Origin: Halomonas sp. H10-9-1
Lineage (GTDB): Bacteria > Pseudomonadota > Gammaproteobacteria > Pseudomonadales > Halomonadaceae
NCBI RefSeq assembly: GCF_040147005.1
Contig: NZ_JAMSHO010000001.1
Location: 3,472,001 to 3,536,000, forward strand
Reading direction: 5' to 3'
DNA length: 64,000 bases
Shown here in pieces: positions 1 through 8,329 of the stretch. Numbering within the stretch: position 1 is the first letter of the stretch; each line of letters starts with the position of its first letter. Below the pieces are notes generated by a model. That model saw nothing but the letters and a program-made list of their open reading frames with translations, did not search any database and was not told the DNA's origin. The position numbers were made by a program, and so were the translations under genes.

Positions 1-156
1 ACTGGCCGCGCCAAGCGCAAGCTGAAGATCTATAAGAACCCGAACACCGGTGAAGTCGTCGAAACCCGCGGCGGCAACCAGAAGACGCTGAAGGCATGGA
101 AAGAGGAGTACGGCCCCGAGACCGTTGAGGGGTGGCTGGTGAAAAATGAGGATTAA
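1..156 (+). CDS. MvaT/MvaU-type H-NS-like protein, C-terminal end (partial)
   Basis: Only the last 51 residues are in the window; the start lies beyond the left edge. They read TGRAKRKLKIYKNP, then GGNQKTLKAWKEEYG, and end WLVKNED. This is the pattern of the C-terminal DNA-binding domain of Pseudomonas MvaT/MvaU (lysine-rich strand, then a Gly-Asn loop that enters the minor groove). The family silences AT-rich foreign DNA. The gene sits next to an AT-rich cargo island inside or beside an ICE, so it could be element-borne, like Pmr of plasmid pCAR1, or chromosomal. The window cannot decide which. Confidence 0.75.
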   Translation, partial: TGRAKRKLKIYKNPNTGEVVETRGGNQKTLKAWKEEYGPETVEGWLVKNED

Positions 157-268
157 ATCAAGGTCTACCTTGATGACTCTTAACCCACGAAGCAGGCTGC
201 CTTCTACATGTAACCCATCGACCCATCACTCATTATTTCAGGTTAAATAACTGCACAAGGTTGTGCCG

Positions 269-290
269 TCGCCGGCCGTGAGGCCGGCGA
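269..290. terminator. Perfect 9-bp GC hairpin after the MvaT-like gene
   Basis: Arms TCGCCGGCC and GGCCGGCGA flank a 4-base GTGA loop. It lies between the MvaT-like gene and the end of the ABC-3C operon, which converge on it, and could stop transcription from either side. There is no T-tract on either side, so intrinsic termination is uncertain. It also marks the point where base composition changes to AT-rich. Confidence 0.4.
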
Positions 291-431
291 GAATCTATGC
301 CACTGCAGCAGATAAAAATATCTGAGATAGTTTGGCACAGTACCGGCGATAATCACTTTGACCAAAATGGTCTAAACAGTTGCCGGATTAACATGCTCAT
401 AGAAGGCAAAAATATCGCCATCCTAGAGTTC

Positions 432-2135
432 TCAAGACGGCTTCCCAAATTGTATGCCAAGCAGCTTGCTTTCCGCATCGTCACCTTTCAGCTTAAGAAC
501 CACCGAGTTAGACAAGCCATCTATCCCTTCACCATCTAAATATGGAATCATTGAGCTATAATTCTCTGTATTCAATGTGGCAATATACTGTTTACCATTA
601 TCTCTCAGGGCCTGATTCACAAATTTAAACCAACTCGCTCTTGCCCCCGGATCAATGTCAGCGAACAACCTATTGTCATGCCATAGCATATCTACTGCAT
701 GGTTTGCCCCGTGCGCATAAATCAACCAATCAAAGCATAGAATTCGAGCTGCATTTATTCCATCAGAATCATCTCCCTCAATTTGCACAGCTAGGTCATA
801 GCGAACTTGATTGTCGCCCATATTTGCTTCTGCCACTATTCCTGAAGGAGCTCTTGGGTACATTTTTTCCGCCAAGCGCGAAAACTCAACATCATACTCA
901 TGCAAGGGGTCTGAGGCAATATAGGAGGCAGCAAGCCGATCTTCCTCGACACGCTTTTCTCGAATCTTTTGAGCTTTTTCCTGCAGCTCATCTGTGAAAT
1001 TCAAAAACTTATGAAGACGCTCTCTCTCCTCCTCATAAATTGCTACTTGCTTTGCAATAGCAGCATATTCATCCAAGGCTCTCTTGCCTTGTAAGTATTT
1101 GAGCTTCTCATCTCTCTCATCTGACAAAACCTCTCTTTTACGCTCCAACTCTCTCTTCTGGCTTATTATTTTTAACTTATCATTCTCAAGACGCCTACGC
1201 CGATTTATTGACAGCGTGTTATGAAAATTTTCGACTGCATCGAAATGCGCAAGCGCCTCTGGCTTGAATATTTCCTTAAGTCCATCATAAAGATCCATCA
1301 AATCTTTCTTAGAAATATCAGGATGTTGAGCTATCGACTTCTCAATGTTATTAACCTGAAAATCAAACAAATCTATTTTTTTCCCCAGGCCTCTAATTTC
1401 CTTGGTAAGCTCACCAGCTTCCAACTCTAAAGCTCTATAATCTTCAGCCACCTGAAATCTATCAAGATCAGCCTTCAGCCTAGGTATTTCTCTATCGAGC
1501 CATTCGGAACGTACTTTTGGTTGAGCTCCAGCCCTGAACATGTCTTTCAGGACAGAATCTTGCTGCCAACTCTTCACGGCTTTATTTATATCATCAAGCT
1601 CAAGTTTATGCTTTCTCTTGTTTACGATCAATGAGCAATCCAGGCCAAGCAAATAGAAAGTCCGAAGCCTAGCATCGAAATCTGACTCTCTATTTGTTTT
1701 TATAGGGTCTAGACAGTCTTCTCTCGAGTAACGCGCAAACCTCTTAAACAACGACCTAAATGATATAAAAGGAACATCGCCATCTATTTTAAAAACCCCG
1801 ACCGAATCCAGCCACTCTCTATATTTTCTTAACTTTATAGGGGAGTCATTAATAGTTATTTTCTTTCCATCACCAGTCCTGGAGACCCTGTACTCCTTCC
1901 CCTTAAATGAAAACAAAAGGCTAAACCACCAGTCAGGAACTGCTGACACAAGCCTCGGATCAGCGTTGGCTCCTAAACAGTGGTGGACAAGTCCCAAAGC
2001 GAGTGTCTTACCTACCCCGTTGCTGCTGCCTTCTTGCTCGTGCGAACTATCCCCAATAATTAGAGTAATACCAGATCTGTTAAAATACACTGGCTTAAAA
2101 GTAGGGCGGTCACAAGTCAAACTAATTAAGCGCAT
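432..2135 (-). CDS. ABC-3C system ATPase (SMC/RecN-like, DUF2326 C-terminus)
   Basis: 567 residues. The N-terminus carries a stretched P-loop (IIGDSSHEQEG then SSNGVGKTLALG, residues about 26-48), the form seen in DUF2326 ATPases. Residues about 190-410 are charged and heptad-rich, consistent with an SMC/RecN-type coiled coil. The C-terminal half has the ABC head half-site LWHDNRLFADIDPGAR (about 480-495), resembling the Walker B/D-loop region of DUF2326. Known for the family: ATPase of ABC-three-component conflict systems, thought to sense nucleic acid and license an effector. Its ATG overlaps the stop of the middle component (TAATG), so the two are translationally coupled. GC content is far below that of the neighbouring ICE genes, a sign of recent transfer. 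Confidence 0.8.
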   Translation of the reverse strand: MRLISLTCDRPTFKPVYFNRSGITLIIGDSSHEQEGSSNGVGKTLALGLVHHCLGANADPRLVSAVPDWWFSLLFSFKGKEYRVSRTGDGKKITINDSPIKLRKYREWLDSVGVFKIDGDVPFISFRSLFKRFARYSREDCLDPIKTNRESDFDARLRTFYLLGLDCSLIVNKRKHKLELDDINKAVKSWQQDSVLKDMFRAGAQPKVRSEWLDREIPRLKADLDRFQVAEDYRALELEAGELTKEIRGLGKKIDLFDFQVNNIEKSIAQHPDISKKDLMDLYDGLKEIFKPEALAHFDAVENFHNTLSINRRRRLENDKLKIISQKRELERKREVLSDERDEKLKYLQGKRALDEYAAIAKQVAIYEEERERLHKFLNFTDELQEKAQKIREKRVEEDRLAASYIASDPLHEYDVEFSRLAEKMYPRAPSGIVAEANMGDNQVRYDLAVQIEGDDSDGINAARILCFDWLIYAHGANHAVDMLWHDNRLFADIDPGARASWFKFVNQALRDNGKQYIATLNTENYSSMIPYLDGEGIDGLSNSVVLKLKGDDAESKLLGIQFGKPS

Positions 2136-2416
2136 TAGCCACTACCTTTGTCTTCAGATTTCATTGAGACTCGACTATGATCAGCAACATAAACTCTACC
2201 GTCTGGGGTTGCCTCAGCCACCTGAATTGCAAACAAAACATCAACAGCCAGAACAAGCTGAGTAAAACTAGGCTTTATCATGCTTCCATTTCGATCACTT
2301 GACATTACTGCCCACAACTCGTCAACACTCTTCGGCTCAACCAAATAACCACGGATATAACCAGCAATAGCCACTAGGGAGCTGGAAAAACGCACATGCT
2401 TATGAGGCAATAACAT
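2135..2416 (-). CDS. ABC-3C system middle component (MC6-like)
   Basis: About 93 residues starting MLLPHKHVRF, with SSLVAIAGYI, then VDELW, then FTQLVLAVDVLFAIQ. This matches my memory of middle component 6 (initial M-L-L-P-x-K-H, a central L-W, and a final L-A-x-D-x-L-Y/F). Starts at 2431 or 2437 are also possible and give 5 or 7 more residues; 2416 is chosen because family members begin at MLLP. No strong Shine-Dalgarno is visible, but the gene overlaps the effector's 3' end by 17 bases, so coupling is likely. Middle components are thought to bridge ATPase and effector. It has no catalytic motif. Confidence 0.7.
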   Translation of the reverse strand: MLLPHKHVRFSSSLVAIAGYIRGYLVEPKSVDELWAVMSSDRNGSMIKPSFTQLVLAVDVLFAIQVAEATPDGRVYVADHSRVSMKSEDKGSG

Positions 2417-3353
2417 TGTCTGGATTTTCATATGCATCACAAGTCTCAAAGTATTTCGCCAACACAATCTCAGCGGCCATTCTAAACCCAGACATTTGCT
2501 GAGGGTGGCTTTTAACTTCTGGAGGAATAAGGCTATCCACCATCCAAAAATAGCGCATATCTGAAAAACTTTCAATACTATCAGGAATTACCAGCTTGCT
2601 TTCTTCGTAGATATCCCTTACTTCTTTCGATATAGACTGCTTGTAATCTTCACCGATCGACTCCAAAAAATCATCTATTAAAAACACTTGATATGAATTT
2701 GATTCAAGCCTTACTCCAACGCGCTTACTCAACCCATTAAAGTCAATTTTAACATCAAAATCCGGCGCATCTTCATTCAGAAAATCAAGATTCGAAACTG
2801 ACTTTTCAGCCAAAAAACTTAGCAACTCCCCTACAGCTCGAGAGTCAATAAAATCTGGGGCTTCAGGTGGGATATATCCAACAATATCTTGGCGCTGATC
2901 ATCGACCAGCCCCATAAAAAGCCTCATCAACTCATCCCCTCCCATAGCAGCCGAATGGAGAAGAGACTTATCCTGTTTTAATTTTAACAGCGCAGCACCA
3001 ACAGGTGCTGGGATTCCCTGAAACCGGTCATTCATCACAAATGAGTACTTTTGAACACTTCCCCATTTCTCTATCAACTTATCGAAGTCCTCTACGGCCT
3101 TCCTCACCACTTCAAATTCTTTTATATTACTATTAGGCTTCGGACCAAAAACTTGATAATAATGGAGCTCACTTTCCACCCAGCCGTCATTCCCACCGTC
3201 CCCCCAATTACCCCATGGAGACACTGCTTGAAAGCCAGGCTTTGCATAAGCCATCAATCTAGAAAAAAGTGCCTGAAATCCATCACCACTGGACTCATGA
3301 AGCTTGAGCTTAAAAAACACTCTATACAAGTAATCTTGCTGCGATGTGCTCAA
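2400..3353 (-). CDS. ABC-3C system effector, probable restriction-nuclease-like domain
   Basis: 317 residues if started at the TTG at 3353, which has AGGAG seven bases upstream; a GTG at 3371 has no ribosome site. The N-terminal third has FQALFSRLMAY, then a Gly-Asp rich stretch (NWGDGGNDGW) followed by HYYQVFGPK. This D...D-G...Y-Q-V arrangement is like the active-site strand of PD-(D/E)XK/Mrr-type nucleases in ABC-3C effectors (inference). The remainder would be the ABC-3C-specific C-terminal domain that contacts the other components. First gene of the three-gene leftward operon. The codon usage and low GC differ sharply from the ICE genes beside it. Confidence 0.65.
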   Translation of the reverse strand: MSTSQQDYLYRVFFKLKLHESSGDGFQALFSRLMAYAKPGFQAVSPWGNWGDGGNDGWVESELHYYQVFGPKPNSNIKEFEVVRKAVEDFDKLIEKWGSVQKYSFVMNDRFQGIPAPVGAALLKLKQDKSLLHSAAMGGDELMRLFMGLVDDQRQDIVGYIPPEAPDFIDSRAVGELLSFLAEKSVSNLDFLNEDAPDFDVKIDFNGLSKRVGVRLESNSYQVFLIDDFLESIGEDYKQSISKEVRDIYEESKLVIPDSIESFSDMRYFWMVDSLIPPEVKSHPQQMSGFRMAAEIVLAKYFETCDAYENPDNVIAS

Positions 3354-3511
3354 CCTTTTTTCTCCTAACACAGTTTAAATATTACAATGATTTTCCATCT
3401 AAAAAAATAAAAGACCTCATTACTTTACTGGCATGGCCAGAAATTAGCGTTGCTGAAAATTTGAACATTTTGACAAAACAATGGGGGAGGTGTCACCTGC
3501 TCGGCTCATTT

Positions 3512-6433
3512 TTATTGAAAAAAACCTCGCTTCTCATCCAGCCGCTGGGTGATATGCAGCACCGCCTCGAGCTCCGAGCAGCCCTGCTCGCGCATCACCC
3601 GCATGCGCTCGGCCTTCTCCTCGCCCTCGGTGCCGGCGAGGGCCAGGTAGAGGCTGGGGGGCACCACCCGGAACAGCGCCTCCAAGCGCCCTGACAACAC
3701 CACCCCCTCGGTGTACTTCTTCGAGACCTTGGTGGCAGAGGCCATCAGTTTGCGCTGGGTGGCGGTGAGCTCCTTGAAGCGGCTGACCTGCTCGATCTCG
3801 TCCGGCGGCATGTAGAGGCACAGCCAGAACTCGATCATGTTGAGTAGCTTGCGGGCGGCGTCCGGGAAGTCCTCGAGGTTCTGGGTGGCCATCCAGATCC
3901 AGTGGGAGAGCTTGCGACCCATCTTGCCCACCTTGACCAGGTAGGGGCTGAGTAGCGGGTTGACGGTGAGCAGGTGGCACTCGTCGATGACCTGGACGAT
4001 GGGCCGCCCGCTGTACTGGTCGCGCTCGGCCAGGTTAGTGATCATGTTGGTGACACTGATTACCGCCAGGGCGAGCTGTGCCTCGTAGCCCTCCCGGGCG
4101 AAGTGGGCCAGGTCAATGATGGTCACGTCGCACTCGGGCCAGGCGGTACCGGGGCGGTTGAACACCTCGCCGTCGAAGCCGTCGCAGAAAAGCCCCATGG
4201 CCTCGCCCATGTCATAGGCGCGGCGTTGCCGCTCCTCAGGGATCGCCGTGTCGCGTGAGATTGCATAGAGTGCCTCGCGCACGTCCTGGGTCATGCAGTC
4301 GCGGCCCTCTTCCCGACAGCGCTCCGCCGCCCGGTAGATGGCGTCGCGCACCATGCGCCGGTCGGCGCGGCGAAACTCCCGTTCCTCCTTGGGATCCCCG
4401 CCGGTGATCATCAGCCGGGCGGTGATCTCCATCTCGCCCAGCAGGTCGCGCTCCTCATCGGGCTGCTCCTCGTCCTCCTCCAGGGGCGCCTCTTCGAAGG
4501 GGTTGGCGTCCTCGGCGTCTCGGGCGAGGCGCCTCTCCTCCACCTCGTTCTCCAGCAGCCGCGTGGCCGCCGCGAACGGCGGCAGCCTGGCCCCGCAGCC
4601 CGGCGAGAGCTTGACCTGGTTGACGCTCATCCCCTTGCGCTCGAAATACTGGCCCAGCAACCCGAAGCTGTTGCCCATCTCGATGATGAAGAGCCGCGGG
4701 CGGTGCATGGCCATGACCTGGCTCAACACGCCGTTCAGGGTGGCCGACTTGCCGGCCCCGGTGGGGCCGAACACCAGCATGTGGGCGTTGGCCGAGCGGT
4801 CCTCGAGGTTCAGCGGGTCGAAGCTGAAGGTCTCGCCGCCACGGTTGAAGAAGGTCATCCCCGGCCGGCCGGTACCGCGGCCGCGCCCGAATACCGGCGC
4901 CAGATTTGCCAAGTGGTGGACGTAGTTAAACTGGGTGTACCAGCGGTTCTTGCGATCCTGCTCCGGGTCGAAGTTCATTGGCAGCCAGCGCAGGTAGGTG
5001 TTCAGGCCGGCGACTTCATCTTCAGGATCCACCGGCGAGAGGTTCACCTGCAGCAGCTGAGTGGCCAGCTCCATGCTGCGCTGCTGGAGATCCTGCTCAT
5101 CCTCACCCATCAGGAAGAAAGCCAGGGTACTCTGGTAGAGCTTGTGGTTCTGGCCCAGGTAGCGGCGGGCGGTGTCGCAGTCCTCGCGCACCTGGCGGGC
5201 CAGCACGCTGTCGCCCACCGCCTTGCTGTGCAGGCGATTGATATGGTCCTCCAGGGGCTCCTGGGGCGTCGCCACGATGGTCAGCACCGCCTCGGTGCCC
5301 TCGGGCAGCTTGTCCATCAGGGCGTTGCTGGCCTGGCCGTCGGAGCGGCGCACCTCGCCGGTGAGGTGGCCCACCACCGGCGCCCGGCGCATCTCCTCCA
5401 CCACCACGCAGCACTGGGGCAGCCCATCGAACCACCAGAGCCCGGTCTCTACATCGCCCCGGGGCGAGTTGAAGAGCATTCCCTCGGCCAGGTCGTAGTT
5501 CCAGGCCACGTCACCGGCGTCCTCGGGGTAGTCGCACAGGGCGTAGAAGCGCGCCGGGTCATCGGGGGCCAGCCGCGGCCGCGGGTTGAAGCGCGGCAGC
5601 AGCCAGCGGTGAAAGGCGCGCCCGTCATAGCGCTTCAGGCGCAGGCCCGCGCCGTGCAGCGCGGCGGCCAGCCGCTCGTAGACCTGATTGGCGGCCTGCT
5701 CGGGGGAGAGTCCCCGCTGGCGTTCCCCCGCCTGGCGCTTCTTGCCGAGCCAGCGGTAGAGCACCAGGCGCGTGCGGCGGGTCTGGCCCCGCCAGCGGGT
5801 CTGGGTCACGCCGTCATCCTGGAACAGCCCGCCCGGTTTGGAAATGGCCTTGAGGTGAGCGCCCATGCTCGCCAGCCAGTCCTGGGTGAACTCGGTCTCC
5901 CGGGCCCGCGGCCGCACATAGTCGCGCATGCGCTCCAGGTCGGGGCGAGCGTCGACCTCATCCTTGACGAAGAGCTGCACCACCCAGGGGTGCTGCTCAT
6001 ACTCCGGCAGGCTGTCCTGGAAGGCAGCCTCGATCTGGTCACGAATCGCCTCCAGGGACTCCGGGGCGCGGCCCTCGGTGGCAATGGGAAAGATCTCGGC
6101 CACCACGCCCACCGAGGCCCCGTCCTCGAGGAGGAAGCAGCCCGATCCGGGCAGGTACTCCACCCAGGGCAGGTAGTTGCTGAACGAGGGCGCCCGGCGG
6201 AAGTGCGAGCGCAGCTCGGCAACGGAAGGTGCCTTGCCCCGAGGCAGAGCCAGCGGCCGGCCCTGCACGTCGCTGCTGAGCGCGACCAACCCCTCTGGCT
6301 CGGCCGCCTGAGTCTTGTGCTCTTCGGACTCATCCCGGTCTGATAGCACGGCATCCAGCACCTGGCCTTGATCGCCCTCACCCGCCTTGGCGCTGCCAAA
6401 CAGCCGGTTCATCAGGTCGTCGAACTGCGACAT
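3512..6433 (-). CDS. Conjugative transfer ATPase, VirB4/TraC-like (PFL_4706 class)
   Basis: 973 residues, full length for this class. Walker A is VFGPTGAGKSATLNG (about 560-575) and Walker B is IVQVIDECHLL (about 815-825). A very acidic insert (residues about 645-670) lies between them. Known role: the mating-pair-formation ATPase at the base of the type G type IV secretion channel, energising pilus assembly and DNA transfer. Its ATG overlaps the stop of the TIGR03751 lipoprotein gene (TGATG). It is the last ICE gene before composition drops at 3511. The genes normally found downstream in this class (TIGR03757, 03756, 03755, TraG) are absent from that place. Confidence 0.93.
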   Translation of the reverse strand: MSQFDDLMNRLFGSAKAGEGDQGQVLDAVLSDRDESEEHKTQAAEPEGLVALSSDVQGRPLALPRGKAPSVAELRSHFRRAPSFSNYLPWVEYLPGSGCFLLEDGASVGVVAEIFPIATEGRAPESLEAIRDQIEAAFQDSLPEYEQHPWVVQLFVKDEVDARPDLERMRDYVRPRARETEFTQDWLASMGAHLKAISKPGGLFQDDGVTQTRWRGQTRRTRLVLYRWLGKKRQAGERQRGLSPEQAANQVYERLAAALHGAGLRLKRYDGRAFHRWLLPRFNPRPRLAPDDPARFYALCDYPEDAGDVAWNYDLAEGMLFNSPRGDVETGLWWFDGLPQCCVVVEEMRRAPVVGHLTGEVRRSDGQASNALMDKLPEGTEAVLTIVATPQEPLEDHINRLHSKAVGDSVLARQVREDCDTARRYLGQNHKLYQSTLAFFLMGEDEQDLQQRSMELATQLLQVNLSPVDPEDEVAGLNTYLRWLPMNFDPEQDRKNRWYTQFNYVHHLANLAPVFGRGRGTGRPGMTFFNRGGETFSFDPLNLEDRSANAHMLVFGPTGAGKSATLNGVLSQVMAMHRPRLFIIEMGNSFGLLGQYFERKGMSVNQVKLSPGCGARLPPFAAATRLLENEVEERRLARDAEDANPFEEAPLEEDEEQPDEERDLLGEMEITARLMITGGDPKEEREFRRADRRMVRDAIYRAAERCREEGRDCMTQDVREALYAISRDTAIPEERQRRAYDMGEAMGLFCDGFDGEVFNRPGTAWPECDVTIIDLAHFAREGYEAQLALAVISVTNMITNLAERDQYSGRPIVQVIDECHLLTVNPLLSPYLVKVGKMGRKLSHWIWMATQNLEDFPDAARKLLNMIEFWLCLYMPPDEIEQVSRFKELTATQRKLMASATKVSKKYTEGVVLSGRLEALFRVVPPSLYLALAGTEGEEKAERMRVMREQGCSELEAVLHITQRLDEKRGFFQ

Positions 6434-6924
6434 CAGAGAGCCCTCCCGTCGACCCAGTCCGCAGTGGCTCGCGCACTCTCACCGGGCATGGCGTACTGAA
6501 CGCGTTGATAGAGGGGAAACACCGTCGAGTAGCCGGGTACCGGCACCTGCTCAGTTCCTGCCAGGTGGGGAAAGACGTACATCACCAGGTCCGGGTTGGG
6601 TAGGCGGCGGAACTGGCTGTAGATCTCGTTGCCTACATCGCGGCTGTAGCGCAGGTGCTCCGTTACCATGTCATCACTCTTCAGCGGACGGCGAAGCTCG
6701 CTGCGCACATCCAGCGGGCGGCGCTCACCAGTACTTTGGCCGGCCTGGTTCTGCCAAATCTCCATCATGGTGGTATCGCCCACCGGCATCAGCTCTTCCT
6801 GGGAGGTGGCGCAGCCCGCCACCAGTAGGGTGGCCATCAGAGCCGCCAACGGCCTGACGGCGCTTCTGGCGGCATGATTTGTAGAACTACGGCAGATCGA
6901 GGACATCCGCGCCCGTGCGGTCAT
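6433..6924 (-). CDS. ICE lipoprotein, TIGR03751 family (VirB7/TraV-like)
   Basis: 163 residues. The ATG at 6924 follows AGGAAGGAGGG and is preferred to longer alternatives. A lipoprotein signal is present with lipobox LLVAGC, the cysteine being about residue 38. The rest is soluble and periplasmic, with no enzyme motif. In type G systems this small lipoprotein is the outer-membrane anchor that pairs with the TIGR03749 and TIGR03752 proteins. The gene overlaps the TIGR03752 gene by 38 bases and the VirB4 gene by one base, so all are one transcript. Confidence 0.85.
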   Translation of the reverse strand: MTARARMSSICRSSTNHAARSAVRPLAALMATLLVAGCATSQEELMPVGDTTMMEIWQNQAGQSTGERRPLDVRSELRRPLKSDDMVTEHLRYSRDVGNEIYSQFRRLPNPDLVMYVFPHLAGTEQVPVPGYSTVFPLYQRVQYAMPGESARATADWVDGRAL

Positions 6925-8329
6925 ATCGCACCCTCCTTCCTTGTGTCTCGTAGTCGATGGGCAGTTCCCGCTCGATATGGATGGCCACCGGCTGGCCGGG
7001 CGGCACGTACACGGCATCGAAGGTCTGGCCGAAGCGCTCCTGCACCCACTGGCGCACGTCGGACACGCCGCCAGCCAGGGCCTGGCTGGCGGCATAGCGA
7101 CCCGAGTCACCAGTCAGGCCGCTGACCACTCCACCGCTGTCCACACTGGTGGTGACTTCGTTCATCGCCATGGCATCGGCGCCGGCCTCGGCGGCGCCCA
7201 GGATGAAGCTGGTGAGCAGGAACTGCTGAGCATTGGTCTTGCGATCCCCGGGGATGCAGGGCAAGCCCCGCGGGTCTGAGAGCCAGCCGAGGGTGGTGCG
7301 GCCCGAGCCGTCTCCCGAGTTGACGTCATCGGGAGCCGGCAGGGTGCGCACGGTTCCATCCTCGAAGACGAAGGTCATCGAGTTGACCTGGCCACGCACG
7401 CAGGAGAGCGTCCAATCGCCGGTGGCGGTGCCGCTGACGATGGCACTCTCCACCTCAGGCAGGGTGACGCCGTTGGCGGTAAGGTTCTCGCGGCCGATCA
7501 CCACCTTGAACGGATAGGGGTCGTTGACGGTGCCATCGATGGGCACCCTGCCCAGTAGCGCCGTCATGGCCACCGAGCCCATCAGTGTGGAGTTCTCTGG
7601 CAGCGTATAGACGGGCTCCACGCTGGATTCATCGGGACGTCCGGTCACCCGGCTCTCTACCGCACTCGAAGTGCTCCGGGCCGCCTCGCCCAGTTCATCG
7701 GCGGCCTCACGGAAGCCGGTCGGGAAGGTAGTCTCGCCGCGCCCACGCTCATCCTCTTGGGCGTCCAGGGGCTCGACCCAGGTCAGCGCATGCTCCGAGC
7801 CAGGGCCCGAGTAGGATGTCCCATCAGGGCCACCACCTCCCTCAAGGCCCAGGCCAATGGGCAGGTCATCATCACGTTGCCCATCCACCTGGCGGCGCAG
7901 CTGATCCAGCTGACGCTGCAAGGTCCCCAGCATGGAGCTGTCCGGCTTGGACCGCGCGATCTCCTGACGTAGCCGTTCGCGCTCACGGCGCAGCGCCTCG
8001 TCGATGGCACCGTCCACATCCTGGTGGCGGCTCATCAGCTGCTCGTTCTGGTCACGCAGCGCCTGGGTTTCCGCCTGGGCCTGCTCCAGATCGCGACGCA
8101 TGGCCTGCACGTGGCCCACCAGGGTGGCTACGGTGTCCCGCGGGGTATCGCCCTCGATGCCCAGCGCCTGCAGCTCGTCATCGGTCAGGCTTAGCGTCGG
8201 GTCAGTCTCGGCTGTCCCAGAATCCGTGCCGGCATTATCGCTGCTCAGGCCACGCACCAGAATCAGCAGCACGATCACCAACAGCCCAGGCACCAGAATC
8301 TTCAGCAGGGTGTTGCTACGCAGCGTCAT
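6887..8329 (-). CDS. ICE protein TIGR03752 family (VirB10/TraB-like)
   Basis: 480 residues. One membrane anchor near the start (ILVPGLLVIVLLILV, about 11-25), then a coiled coil of about 65 residues (about 65-145), a linker rich in Gly, Ser and acid, and a C-terminal beta-rich domain. This is the plan of VirB10/TraB proteins, which span from the inner membrane to the outer-membrane core of the channel. It overlaps the TIGR03749 gene by four bases (ATGA) and the TIGR03751 gene downstream. Assignment rests on architecture, length and position in the type G gene order. Confidence 0.88.
   Translation of the reverse strand: MTLRSNTLLKILVPGLLVIVLLILVRGLSSDNAGTDSGTAETDPTLSLTDDELQALGIEGDTPRDTVATLVGHVQAMRRDLEQAQAETQALRDQNEQLMSRHQDVDGAIDEALRRERERLRQEIARSKPDSSMLGTLQRQLDQLRRQVDGQRDDDLPIGLGLEGGGGPDGTSYSGPGSEHALTWVEPLDAQEDERGRGETTFPTGFREAADELGEAARSTSSAVESRVTGRPDESSVEPVYTLPENSTLMGSVAMTALLGRVPIDGTVNDPYPFKVVIGRENLTANGVTLPEVESAIVSGTATGDWTLSCVRGQVNSMTFVFEDGTVRTLPAPDDVNSGDGSGRTTLGWLSDPRGLPCIPGDRKTNAQQFLLTSFILGAAEAGADAMAMNEVTTSVDSGGVVSGLTGDSGRYAASQALAGGVSDVRQWVQERFGQTFDAVYVPPGQPVAIHIERELPIDYETQGRRVRYDRTGADVLDLP

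Noticed and set aside
297..539. 80-residue open frame on the plus strand
   Set aside because: Antisense to the 3' end of the ABC-3C ATPase gene, no ribosome site, no recognisable protein.
4703..6343. 546-residue open frame on the plus strand
   Set aside because: Antisense to the VirB4-like gene; the composition (His/Gly/Leu/Gln) is the usual mirror of a GC-rich gene.
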